From Alkalimarinus sediminis (GTDB taxonomy: Bacteria; Pseudomonadota; Gammaproteobacteria; Pseudomonadales; Oleiphilaceae): DNA of 64,000 nucleotides. How positions within the stretch are numbered: position 1 is the first letter of the stretch; each line of letters begins with the position of its first letter. A program made the position numbers and the translations under genes. Under the pieces are notes generated by a model, which made no database searches, was not told the origin of the DNA, and was given only the letters and a program-made list of their open reading frames with translations. Shown here one piece after another: positions 43,474 to 51,926 of the stretch. The DNA is taken from positions 1,311,001 through 1,375,000 of the forward strand of contig NZ_CP101527.1 of the NCBI RefSeq assembly GCF_026427595.1, written 5' to 3'.

Positions 43474-44211
43474 TTAAGCTTTTTTGTTGCGACGTGCCAT
43501 GCCTGCACCTAGTAGGCCAAGACCTAATAGAGCAACACTGCTTGGCTCTGGAACCTTACCAACGATGATGTCGTCGATTCCCCAACCGTCGTTAGTTGAC
43601 CAGTTGCCATCCGCAAGCTTGTTGTTAAATACGATCTGAGCGTAAGTTACGCTTGGGTCGAAGCTTGCAGTAACATACTGAAGGTTACCGTCGGCTGCAT
43701 TGCCTGCTAAGTTTACAGTAGTGGTTGAGCCATCATTAAATGTGATATTAAGAAATGCTTCAACATCACCGGCATCACTTAGAAGAAAGCCAATATCGCT
43801 AAACTCACCTACAGGGTTAAGGCCAAGATCCCAAACTACCTGAGTTGAATCATTGCTGTCTAGATAGTTTGCACCACCTACTGTACCGTTTTTACGGCCA
43901 TTGAAAACAGATGTATTTTCATCAGAAAGAGCAAGTGTAGCACCGTAGTTGCCAAGAGTTCCTGGGTCAACAGAGGTGAAGGTACCAACTGAAGTAGCAA
44001 TGCTCGAACCGCTGTTATCTAATCCGCCTGTTACTGTGGTAAAGCCGGTTTCGAAGTCTTCAACAGTTTCGCCAGCAGCGAAATAGCTCTGATACTGTGC
44101 ACTATAGGCTAGTACTTCAGCATCTGTTCCAGTAAATACGTTTGTAATAACGGCTGCATTTGTAGCTGCCGATGCTGCAGTGATTGCTGCTGCAAGAACT
44201 AGTCTTTTCAT
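43474..44211 (-). CDS. PEP-CTERM sorting domain protein
   Basis: The 245-residue exported protein has a signal peptide (MKRLVLAAAITAASAATNAA) and a beta-rich, Gly/Asn/Thr-rich body. The C-terminus is a tripartite sorting signal: VPEPSSVALLG, a hydrophobic helix GLGLLGAG and the basic tail MARRNKK. Such proteins are cut and processed by exosortase A and depend on the co-encoded exopolysaccharide system. The acidic body includes WGIDDIIVGK just before the motif, which often marks carbohydrate- or calcium-linked surface domains. A candidate sigma-54 promoter lies upstream. No exosortase gene is in the window. Confidence 0.92.
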   Translation of the reverse strand: MKRLVLAAAITAASAATNAAVITNVFTGTDAEVLAYSAQYQSYFAAGETVEDFETGFTTVTGGLDNSGSSIATSVGTFTSVDPGTLGNYGATLALSDENTSVFNGRKNGTVGGANYLDSNDSTQVVWDLGLNPVGEFSDIGFLLSDAGDVEAFLNITFNDGSTTTVNLAGNAADGNLQYVTASFDPSVTYAQIVFNNKLADGNWSTNDGWGIDDIIVGKVPEPSSVALLGLGLLGAGMARRNKKA

Positions 44212-44270
44212 AGCCTTAAATCCTTTTTTTGAATTATGGTGTGGAGCGATTAGTATACGGTTTTAATAAG

Positions 44271-44284
44271 GCATAAATTAAGCC
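44271..44284 (-). promoter_or_regulatory. Candidate sigma-54 promoter of the PEP-CTERM gene
   Basis: On the minus strand TTGGCTTAATTTATGCC contains GG and GC separated by exactly 10 bp, the sigma-54 -24/-12 geometry, with TTGGC matching the -24 box. The -12 box is ATGC instead of TTGC. The predicted start would be near 44259, giving a leader of about 48 nt. PEP-CTERM genes are known to be controlled by sigma-54 with PrsK/PrsR in related systems; the assignment here is inference. Confidence 0.45.
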
Positions 44285-44492
44285 AACAATTAAATATGTA
44301 TATATAACAGATAGATAGGGTGGCTTTGTTTGGTGTAAAAAAGGTAGTATGTAAATTAATCTGACAGATGTTTAGTCGAGTGTAAGGTTGCGTAATGACT
44401 GTATTGAAATTTCAAGTTTTTCAAATTCGGTTTTTTGCAGTGCAGGGTATCTAAACGTAGGCTTCGTGGTGAGATTGTAGGGCGTATAATGC

Positions 44493-44517
44493 AAAAGGGT
44501 GAGTGTTTCACCCTTTT
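44493..44517 (-). terminator. Terminator after the nucleotide-sugar dehydrogenase
   Basis: AAAAGGGTGA pairs with TCACCCTTTT around GTGTT; on the minus strand it ends in TTTT. It lies 16 bp beyond the dehydrogenase stop. Confidence 0.75.
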
Positions 44518-44532
44518 GGTTTTGGTTTTGGT

Positions 44533-45810
44533 TTATAGCCTAGAGTCGATAATGTCTTTGTCTAGTATAGATTTAACATCGTAGACTATAGATTCTTTTT
44601 TGCCGAGCGCTTTAATGGCCTCAGTACCCATCTCTTTGAATTGGTCATGAGACACTGCCAGTATTATCGCGTCATAAGTGTCATCTTGAGGTTTTTCGAT
44701 TAGGTTGTAGCCATACTCTTCTTTTACTTGGTCGCTATTTGCCCAAGGGTCAAAAATATCGACATTGGCATGGTAGGTGTTGAGTTCTTCAATAATATCA
44801 ACAACTCTGGTGTTGCGGATGTCCGGACAGTTCTCTTTAAAAGTGAGGCCAAGAATTAGTATTTTAGAGTCAACAACGTGAATCTTTTTCTTCATCATTA
44901 GCTTAACGGCAGAGCTGGCGATATGAGCGCCCATTTGGTCATTTATGCGCCTGCCAGATAATATGACTTCAGGGTGGTAGCCGATCGCTTGTGCTTTATG
45001 GGTCAGGTAGTATGGATCAACACCAATACAGTGGCCCCCGACAAGTCCAGGCCTAAATGGTAAAAAGTTCCACTTGGTTCCGGCTGCTTCTAGCACTTCA
45101 AGAGTATCAATGTTGAGTTTGTTAAATATCAAAGAGAGTTCATTGACGAGTGCTATGTTAACGTCGCGTTGGGTATTCTCGATGACCTTTGCCGCTTCTG
45201 CTACGCGTATGCTGCTTGCTAGATGGGTTCCTGCGGTGATGACTGACTGATACAGCTTGTCCACAAACTCCGCTGTTTCAGCGTTAGAGCCAGACGTTAC
45301 CTTTAAAATATTGGTGACACGGTGTTCTTTGTCGCCCGGGTTGATACGCTCCGGGCTATAACCGGCAAAAAAGTCGACATTATACTTAAGGCCAGAAATG
45401 GCTTCTAAAACCGGGATGCACTCTTCTTCTGTAGCGCCAGGGTAAACCGTTGACTCATATATAACGATGTCACCCTTTTTAAGTACTGCACCGATGGCTT
45501 TGCTTGAGCTTATCAAGGGGGTTAAATCAGGTGTTTTAAATTCATCAATTGGGGTGGGTACGGTAACGATGAATACATTGCAATCTTTAATGTCTTCACT
45601 CGAGCTGGTGAATTGTAACTGGGTGGCTGATTCTAATAGTTCAGGTTCTACTTCAAGCGTTGAGTCAATGCCGCTCTGAAGCTCTTTGATGCGTGGTTGA
45701 TTAATATCGAAGCCAACCGTTTTATATTTCTTTCCAAACTCAACGGCGAGTGGAAGGCCAACGTAACCAAGTCCGACTAAGCATATATTTATGCTGTTTA
45801 GATCCTTCAT
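44533..45810 (-). CDS. tviB: UDP-N-acetylhexosamine C6 dehydrogenase (TviB/WbpO type)
   Basis: The enzyme oxidises C6 of a UDP-N-acetylhexosamine to the uronic acid, giving precursors for acidic polysaccharides. The 425-residue protein has the NAD fold [17 protein letters not shown] at the N-terminus, the segment [13 protein letters not shown] typical of the TviB/WbpO branch, and the catalytic Cys in [14 protein letters not shown] near residue 258. The C-terminal [19 protein letters not shown] is also present. AGGAG precedes the ATG. It is divergent from the exopolysaccharide operon and likely provides its sugar-acid donor. Exact substrate (GlcNAc or GalNAc) is not certain. Confidence 0.9.
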   Translation of the reverse strand: MKDLNSINICLVGLGYVGLPLAVEFGKKYKTVGFDINQPRIKELQSGIDSTLEVEPELLESATQLQFTSSSEDIKDCNVFIVTVPTPIDEFKTPDLTPLISSSKAIGAVLKKGDIVIYESTVYPGATEEECIPVLEAISGLKYNVDFFAGYSPERINPGDKEHRVTNILKVTSGSNAETAEFVDKLYQSVITAGTHLASSIRVAEAAKVIENTQRDVNIALVNELSLIFNKLNIDTLEVLEAAGTKWNFLPFRPGLVGGHCIGVDPYYLTHKAQAIGYHPEVILSGRRINDQMGAHIASSAVKLMMKKKIHVVDSKILILGLTFKENCPDIRNTRVVDIIEELNTYHANVDIFDPWANSDQVKEEYGYNLIEKPQDDTYDAIILAVSHDQFKEMGTEAIKALGKKESIVYDVKSILDKDIIDSRL

Positions 45811-46091
45811 GAAGAATTAGCTCCTGTATTAATACTGCCTAGCTTAACGACGGCAAAATCATATAATTTAAAATCCGCGGATTATAACTGAGATTTCAAG
45901 GGAGTCGTTAAATTATTCCCCTGAAATTTTAAAATATGCCTTAGAATTGTAAAAAATTGAAAACAAAGGCAATTACAAATTGCAATATTGATGCAGCACT
46001 ATAGAATTGTCAGCCAGAACGGTATGCTCTATCGTTGGGTTGTAATGGTAGGGCAATGTTGACAATGGATTACCGCTAACCAGGAGTTTAA
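45811..46091. promoter_or_regulatory. Divergent control region with inverted repeat
   Basis: This 281-bp region lies between the dehydrogenase and the exopolysaccharide operon. It contains a perfect dyad GCAATT-ACA-AATTGC at 45969-45983, a plausible operator. The epsB-like gene has AGGAG at 46082-46086. No sigma-54 or clear sigma-70 promoter could be fixed. Confidence 0.4.
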
Positions 46092-47504
46092 GTGGCTCAT
46101 ATCAGAGTTTTCAAGCACTACGTCCACCTTCCCTTTATTATGCTCGGCCTGATCGATTTTACCGTATTGATGGCCTCCTTCTACCTTTCTGCATTTTTCT
46201 TATTTTTTACCCATATTGGGTTGTTTGTCGAATATTGGGACCAGGTTCTATACTCCGCCATTTTTTATACTTTGCTCATTCAGCTTATTATGATTGCAAC
46301 GGGCGTTTATGAATCTCAGATAGAAGAAGGGTTGAGCGGTATGATGCTCAGAAGTATTCTGAGTATTATTATCGCAATCGCCATGTTGTCGTTTTTTGTT
46401 TATATCTCTGGAGATACGCTTTGGTACTTTACCAAGGGGCAGTTATCGCTAGCGTCTGTGTTGGCAGTCTTCAGTATTGGTATTTTTCGTGCAATATTCT
46501 TCTTGTTTGCTCATGAAGGGCTGTTTAAGCGTCGTGTATTAGTGCTAGGTGCAGGTCATCGAGCCAGAAACCTTGCTACAGATCTTACAGCACCTCTCGA
46601 TCGTAAAGGGTTCGATATTGTTGGGTATATTCCTATGCCTGATGAAGAGGTAAAAGTTGGTAGACAACATTTGTTAAACGTACCGAATAATATCCAGCAA
46701 TATGTAGAAGCAAACAACATAGAAGAGATAGTGGTCGCCGTTGATGACCGACGAAAAACACTGCCTCTAGATGATTTGCTTAACTGTAAGATGGTCGGTA
46801 TAAATGTAATAGATGGTTCGACCTTTTATGAGCGAGAAAGTAAAAAAGTTCCGTTAGAAATGATACAGCCAAGCTGGATGATTTTCTCCGACGGTTTTAA
46901 TGTTGGTCGCCTCAATGCAGTAATCAGGCGCACCTTTGATATTATTGCAAGCTTGTTGTTATTGGCGGTCTCATGGCCGCTAATGTTGTTGACTATCCTG
47001 TGTATAAAGCTAGAAGAGGGTATTAGAGCGCCTGTTATTTATAGCCAGGAGCGAGTAGGTTTAAATGGCCGGTCGTTTTTTGTTCATAAATTCCGAAGTA
47101 TGAGAACCGATGCCGAGAAAAAAGGTGAAGCTATTTGGGCTCAGAAAAACGATACCCGTGTTACTAAAGTTGGCGAATTTATAAGAAAAGTTAGAATAGA
47201 TGAGTTGCCCCAGATTTTTAACGTGCTAGTCGGCGATATGTCGTTTGTGGGGCCAAGACCAGAAAGACCGGTTTTCGTCAATCAATTGAGCGAAAACATA
47301 CCTTATTACAGTGAGCGGCACCGTGTTAAACCGGGTATAACGGGGTGGGCTCAGCTATGTTTTGCTTATGCAGATAGCGAAGAGGATAGTAGAGAAAAGT
47401 TACAATATGATCTTTACTACATTAAGAATCAGAGTTTGCTGCTTGATATACTGATACTTATACAAACAGTAGAAGTCGTGTTGTTTAAAAAAGGCTCGCG
47501 TTAA
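46092..47504 (+). CDS. Exopolysaccharide sugar-phosphate transferase (EpsB/TIGR03013-like)
   Basis: This is the membrane enzyme that starts the repeat unit by placing a sugar-1-phosphate on undecaprenyl phosphate. The 470-residue protein has four to five N-terminal TMs (within 15-145), a CoA-binding-like domain (RVLVLGAGHRARNLATDL) and a TM at about 280-305. The C-terminal bacterial sugar transferase domain has VHKFRSMRTDAEKKG, RIDELPQIFNVLVGDMSFVG and GPRPERPVF. Fusion of these parts fits the XrtA/PEP-CTERM-associated TIGR03013 family. Start is GTG 46092 with AGGAG. It opens the co-directional exopolysaccharide run. Confidence 0.9.
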   Translation: MAHIRVFKHYVHLPFIMLGLIDFTVLMASFYLSAFFLFFTHIGLFVEYWDQVLYSAIFYTLLIQLIMIATGVYESQIEEGLSGMMLRSILSIIIAIAMLSFFVYISGDTLWYFTKGQLSLASVLAVFSIGIFRAIFFLFAHEGLFKRRVLVLGAGHRARNLATDLTAPLDRKGFDIVGYIPMPDEEVKVGRQHLLNVPNNIQQYVEANNIEEIVVAVDDRRKTLPLDDLLNCKMVGINVIDGSTFYERESKKVPLEMIQPSWMIFSDGFNVGRLNAVIRRTFDIIASLLLLAVSWPLMLLTILCIKLEEGIRAPVIYSQERVGLNGRSFFVHKFRSMRTDAEKKGEAIWAQKNDTRVTKVGEFIRKVRIDELPQIFNVLVGDMSFVGPRPERPVFVNQLSENIPYYSERHRVKPGITGWAQLCFAYADSEEDSREKLQYDLYYIKNQSLLLDILILIQTVEVVLFKKGSR

Positions 47505-47585
47505 TCAGCAGAACTCAACCACACAGATAAATACTATTTAGCGGCATTGTGAATAGGCCTGCTATAAACAGAAAGGGGTTTATTA

Positions 47586-48218
47586 ATGAAAAGGAATACA
47601 TTAAACGTTGCGCTTTTGTCCGGTGTTATTGCGCTGACAGGTTGTGCAGGCAATCAGTTTTCATCAGAAGAACAAATACAGCAAGCGTTAAACTCAAAGG
47701 CAGAGTTAATAACTGAATACAAATTAGGCCCCACAGATGTTGTAAGCATTAATGTCTGGCGTAATTCTGATCTATCTATCAGCGTACCCGTAAGACCTGA
47801 CGGCATGATTTCTGTGCCTTTGGTTGGAGATATCGCGGCTAGTGGTAAAACCCCTGAGCAGTTAGCGGCTGACGTAGCAGATGCTATTTCCGAATTTGTT
47901 AAGACCCCTAAAGTAAGTGTAGTTGTGACCAATATGGGTAGTTACGAATATGTGGGTCGAGTAAGGGTGACGGGAGCAGTTAATAGTTCAATTTCTGTCC
48001 CTTATCGTGAAGGTATGACCATTATGGATCTCGTGCTTAATGCAGGAGGGCTAAACGATTTTGCTGCAGGCAACGGTGCAGGGTTGTATCGTAAGGTGGG
48101 TGATACAGTTGTGGCCATTCCAGTAAAATTAGATGATATTTTGCTAAAAGGCGATATCTCCACCAACTACACGGTAAACCCTGGTGATATTATCACTGTC
48201 CCTGAAAAAACGTTTTAA
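47586..48218 (+). CDS. Polysaccharide export lipoprotein (Wza-like, XrtA-associated)
   Basis: This outer membrane/periplasmic export protein of 210 residues has a lipoprotein signal with lipobox LTGC (Cys near residue 20). A Poly_export domain at about 40-120 contains YKLGPTDVVSINVWRNSDLS, and one SLBB-like domain follows (RVRVTGAVNSSISVPYREGM). It ends in VNPGDIITVPEK. It lacks the extra C-terminal domains of E. coli Wza, as do the short exporters of XrtA loci (TIGR03027). It lies 18 bp before the chain-length gene. Confidence 0.92.
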   Translation: MKRNTLNVALLSGVIALTGCAGNQFSSEEQIQQALNSKAELITEYKLGPTDVVSINVWRNSDLSISVPVRPDGMISVPLVGDIAASGKTPEQLAADVADAISEFVKTPKVSVVVTNMGSYEYVGRVRVTGAVNSSISVPYREGMTIMDLVLNAGGLNDFAAGNGAGLYRKVGDTVVAIPVKLDDILLKGDISTNYTVNPGDIITVPEKTF

Positions 48219-48236
48219 TTTTATTGGAATTGATTA

Positions 48237-49754
48237 ATGCAAGCGCCTTTGGGTAGTGTTTTAAGGGAAGTTGTACGCGAGCTTCGAGAGCGAAAATGGT
48301 CTTGTTTGATCGTGTTTATGCTCGTGAGTGCGATAGGCCTTCTAGTTGGTATGTTTTGGCCACATCAATATAGTGCGTCGGTGACTATTTATATCGATGA
48401 TCAAAATATCATTACACCATTGATGAAGGGCTCTGCAGTGCAGGCTAAGTCAAAAGATAAGGTTGCCGAAGCTACTGAGATAATATTAGGCCGAAAGAGT
48501 TTAGGGCGTTTAGTCGATTATATCGAAGTCTCTCAGCAAAAGGAGTTTGACGAAGCTCAGCGTGAACGCGAAATACTACGTTTAAGAAGTGCTATTAAAA
48601 TCAGGAAAAAGGGCAAGCAGTTTTTTGAAATAACCTATACCGATAGAAAGCCAGATGTCGCATTTTTGGTTACGCAAAAAATTGGTCAATTGTTTCTTGA
48701 AGTACAAGAAGAAAACCGAAGAGAAGAGAGCAGAAACGCTTACGCTTTTGTTGATAAGCAAGTCAAAGCATATCAGTCTCAACTTAGTCAGTCAGAAGAA
48801 AGATTAAGGCAGTTTTTGACTCAGAATGCAGATGGAACAGAATCAGGTGTACAGAATAAAATCTCGCAGTTGAAGTCCCAAATTGAGTTGGCAGAGTTAC
48901 AGCTTGAAGAACTTGTATCTCAGCGTGAGTCTATTGCGAAACAGTTAAGAGGCGTTAATGCGTCAATTTCTAACAAAGTGGTTTCCGATAAAAACAATGA
49001 ACGTATAAAAGCCCTTGAGGATCGGTTAGAGGTTCTACAACTCTCTTATCATGACTCCTACCCAGACATTGTCGCCCTTAAAAAGCAAATTGAGGGTATA
49101 GTAGAAGAGTCTAAGAATAACAAAGGTAAATCAACAGGCGAAGAGGAGACAGTAAGCTACGAAAACCCTCTCTATGTTGAATTATCTAGTCAGCGTGCAA
49201 AGACCGAAACGGCCATAATAGCGGTTAAAACGCGTATAGATTCTTTGAATAACTTGCTGAACAAGACAATGTTAAGAATGGAGAAGGTCCAGCAGAATAA
49301 AGCAGAGCTGGCAGAGCTTACACGTGATACTGACGTAAACCGTAATATTTATAATGACCTACTAAGGCGAAGAGAAACAGCGAGGGTGTCTATGCATCTG
49401 AGCTCAGAGGGGCAAGGGGTTACTTATGCGGTTCATGATCCAGCGGTTTATCCTTTAAAACCAAAAGGCCCTCAGTTCATTCATTTTGCGTTAGCGTCTA
49501 TTTTGTTGGGTGCCCTAGCGCCAATTGGTCTGGCGGGTGTTTATGTCCAGCTAGACCCAAGAATCCGTGACGCGTCGACTATTCAAGAAAACATTGGTAT
49601 ACCTGTTTTAGCAACCATCGGCAAAGTAACTACTCCGAGGGAGCATAGAAAAGAGCGTTTTAAAACCATTGTAATCTTTATAATCGGTGGGTGCTTTGTA
49701 ACGCTCTATTTAGTGGTTGGCTGGTTAAAGTACACAGGAGTTATCAATGCGTAA
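48237..49754 (+). CDS. Polysaccharide chain-length determinant (Wzz/TIGR03007-like)
   Basis: The 505-residue inner-membrane co-polymerase controls chain length and recruits the tyrosine kinase. It has an N-terminal TM near residues 22-42 and a large periplasmic part with long coiled coils (about 150-400, including QSEERLRQFLTQNADGTESG). The TM near 410-435 follows VYPLKPKGPQ, the typical proline-rich preface. A further TM lies near 480-500. The stop overlaps the kinase-like gene by 8 bp. It matches the XrtA-associated variant rather than E. coli Wzc, because the kinase is separate. Confidence 0.9.
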   Translation: MQAPLGSVLREVVRELRERKWSCLIVFMLVSAIGLLVGMFWPHQYSASVTIYIDDQNIITPLMKGSAVQAKSKDKVAEATEIILGRKSLGRLVDYIEVSQQKEFDEAQREREILRLRSAIKIRKKGKQFFEITYTDRKPDVAFLVTQKIGQLFLEVQEENRREESRNAYAFVDKQVKAYQSQLSQSEERLRQFLTQNADGTESGVQNKISQLKSQIELAELQLEELVSQRESIAKQLRGVNASISNKVVSDKNNERIKALEDRLEVLQLSYHDSYPDIVALKKQIEGIVEESKNNKGKSTGEEETVSYENPLYVELSSQRAKTETAIIAVKTRIDSLNNLLNKTMLRMEKVQQNKAELAELTRDTDVNRNIYNDLLRRRETARVSMHLSSEGQGVTYAVHDPAVYPLKPKGPQFIHFALASILLGALAPIGLAGVYVQLDPRIRDASTIQENIGIPVLATIGKVTTPREHRKERFKTIVIFIIGGCFVTLYLVVGWLKYTGVINA

Positions 49755-50598
49755 GGATGCAGACGATCAGAATTACTCTGATGATAAAGCTAAAGACTCT
49801 ACTGAAAACCCCTACGAAGCATATGATCTTGAACGTCAGTCTGACTTTTTAGAACGCTCCAAGGTTCTTGTACCCAGCTCTATGGAACTTGGTACTGGTG
49901 GTGTCGAGAAGTATATCATCAGCAAGCAAATTGCTAAGATGGATGAGCCAAGAACGCTCAGCAAAGATGACTTAATAGAAAAAAAGATCATCTTTCCAGA
50001 TTCACCAGACAAAGTAACCGTGAATAAATTTCGTGGGCTGAGAACAAAAATTCTCGAAAAGAGTGGAAATAATAACTTCGCCCTTTTGGTGACCTCAACG
50101 AGTGAAGGGGGGGGCGCCTCGTTTGTTTCGCTAAATTTGGCGGCGGCCTTTGCGTTTGACTCAGGTAAAACAGCACTGTTGATAGATTGTAACCTCAGAC
50201 AACCGACACTCCACAGCCGTCTGGATTTAATCCCAGATGTCGGTTTGACTGATTTTCTAAATGACCCAAATATGGATATTGCCAGTATCATATATCCAAC
50301 GGGTATCCCACGGTTACGTTTTATTCCGGCTGGTTCCCGGGCAGAATTTGCCGGAGAATACTTCTCATCGTTTAGAATGAAACAGTTTTTACACGCACTA
50401 AGAAAGCGTTATCCCGACCGTTACATTATTATCGATGCGCCTGACTTTGAGACATCTCCTGATTCTCGTATTCTGTCAGATTTGTGTGATTATTCGATGT
50501 TGGTGGTGCCTCATGGAGAGGCAGGAGAGACAGAAGTCGCTGATGTAGCATCTTCATTTAACAAGGATAAGTTATTAGGCGTGGTCATCAATGGATAA
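49747..50598 (+). CDS. BY-kinase-like ATPase with degenerate Walker A (XrtA-associated)
   Basis: The 283-residue protein has the fold of the CapB/CpsD tyrosine autokinases (TIGR03018-like). The Walker A' LLIDCNLRQPTLHSRLDL and Walker B YIIIDAPDFETSPDSRILSD are present, but the P-loop reads TSTSEGGGASFVSLNLA. The invariant Lys-Thr of GEGKT is missing. The usual C-terminal Tyr cluster is also absent: the protein stops at LLGVVING. It may bind nucleotide poorly and act as a structural regulator of the chain-length protein. It overlaps genes on both sides by 8 bp, which argues against a recent frameshift. Confidence 0.85.
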   Translation: MRKDADDQNYSDDKAKDSTENPYEAYDLERQSDFLERSKVLVPSSMELGTGGVEKYIISKQIAKMDEPRTLSKDDLIEKKIIFPDSPDKVTVNKFRGLRTKILEKSGNNNFALLVTSTSEGGGASFVSLNLAAAFAFDSGKTALLIDCNLRQPTLHSRLDLIPDVGLTDFLNDPNMDIASIIYPTGIPRLRFIPAGSRAEFAGEYFSSFRMKQFLHALRKRYPDRYIIIDAPDFETSPDSRILSDLCDYSMLVVPHGEAGETEVADVASSFNKDKLLGVVING

Positions 50599-51889
50599 GA
50601 ACACACGGTCAGCTCCTGTATTTATCAAGTTAATCAATGCGCTATTTGGTTTGACGATTGCAGTGTCGACAGTGGCTAACGTTAATGCTGACCCCGGTAC
50701 ACTTGAGCTCGGTCTTAACACCGAATATACCGATAATGCTCGACTATCTGCGACTGGGCAAGAGTCCGATTTTAAAAACACTGCGTCGGTTAGCATTGAC
50801 AAAAGCGATCAATTTGGCCGCTTGGACTCATATATAGTCGGTGACCTTGAATACTATACCTACGCCAATGACACTTACGCCAATAGCCTTGACGCGAATC
50901 TGTTATGGGATGCTAACTATAATATTCGCCCAGGTTCACTCACTTGGGGGATCTCAGACGAACTAAGCGAAGTGACCATCGACTCATCACAGCCTGATAC
51001 ACCTGATAACCGAACCAGACGAAACATCTTTACGACTGGGCCAGCCTATACGATGAATTTAAGCAAAACAGACTTTGCAAATTTCACAGCTGAATACCAG
51101 AGAGTAGATTATCAAACCGATGGCGATGATAACGATCGTTTTAACCTTTTCTCGTCACTCACACATCTGTTCACTCCGCAACAGCAAGCGTCTGTCAATT
51201 ACGATTGGACCAAAACACTTTTTGGTAGCGAAAGAGAGCTATACAGAAACCAAGTTTATCTATCTTATCGATACAGCTATCTGCAATTTTACTTTGACGG
51301 TTCTTACGGCATAACTCATCTAAAAGGGCGTGCAGGCACAGCAACGGATGAGACAGACTCCAATACTTGGAATGCAACTTTAAGAACAAATTTAACCCGT
51401 ACCTCAACCCTGGGTTTAACCTATAATCGTGAATTAAACGATACCGCAAGCGGCTTTGACCAACGCTATAACGACTCGGTTATAAACCTAACTGAAACAT
51501 CTGTGGTTTTGTTAACTGAGTGGTCACTGCTATATACCAAAAACTTCTCAAATAACTCAGCATTAGATGGTCGTATATTTCATAATGTAAGCGAATACTT
51601 GATTAGTAGCAGTGATGAAGAGAGAAACGGTGTAGAGATAGGTTATAGCTACCCGTTGCTTCATCGTCTTACCGTAGGTTTGAATGCCGAGTATCAGCAG
51701 ATAGATTACAACCCCTCAGCGAGAACTGATGACAAGTATGACTTGAGCGTAGGTACCAGTTACGAATATATCCGTAACCTGTTCTTCACAGCAGAAATCG
51801 CGAGAACGCAACAGGATAGTAACTCACCCATTAACGAGTATGAAGAAAATAGAGTGTCGATAGGTGTTCGTTACCTTCCATCATTCTAG
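50591..51889 (+). CDS. PEP-CTERM-system outer membrane beta-barrel protein (TIGR03016-like)
   Basis: The 432-residue protein has a signal-peptide-like N-terminus (INALFGLTIAVSTVANVNA). Many amphipathic beta strands with aromatic girdles follow (LELGLNTEYTDNARLS, YVSY-type repeats, FFTAEIARTQQDS). The C-terminus is phenylalanine-ending (GVRYLPSF), as typical for outer membrane proteins. TIGR03016 proteins occur only in XrtA exopolysaccharide loci and probably form the secretion pore. It starts inside the kinase-like gene. Confidence 0.87.
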   Translation: MDKNTRSAPVFIKLINALFGLTIAVSTVANVNADPGTLELGLNTEYTDNARLSATGQESDFKNTASVSIDKSDQFGRLDSYIVGDLEYYTYANDTYANSLDANLLWDANYNIRPGSLTWGISDELSEVTIDSSQPDTPDNRTRRNIFTTGPAYTMNLSKTDFANFTAEYQRVDYQTDGDDNDRFNLFSSLTHLFTPQQQASVNYDWTKTLFGSERELYRNQVYLSYRYSYLQFYFDGSYGITHLKGRAGTATDETDSNTWNATLRTNLTRTSTLGLTYNRELNDTASGFDQRYNDSVINLTETSVVLLTEWSLLYTKNFSNNSALDGRIFHNVSEYLISSSDEERNGVEIGYSYPLLHRLTVGLNAEYQQIDYNPSARTDDKYDLSVGTSYEYIRNLFFTAEIARTQQDSNSPINEYEENRVSIGVRYLPSF

Positions 51890-51926
51890 TTGTTTAACTG
51901 TAGTAAAAATAAGGTAGGTAGTAACT

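Larger units (their letters stand above)
44212..44532. other. Region between the PEP-CTERM gene and the dehydrogenase
   Basis: This 321-bp A/T-rich stretch holds a candidate sigma-54 promoter for the PEP-CTERM gene (44271-44284) and a hairpin ending the dehydrogenase transcript (44493-44517). Nothing else is recognised. Confidence 0.5.

Noticed and set aside
49747-50598. Kinase-like gene as a frameshifted pseudogene
   Set aside because: Walker A' and B are intact and the 8-bp overlaps with both neighbours look designed, so it is kept as a gene with altered motifs.
51120-51449. Short frames on both strands inside the outer membrane protein gene
   Set aside because: They are shadows of the well-supported barrel gene.
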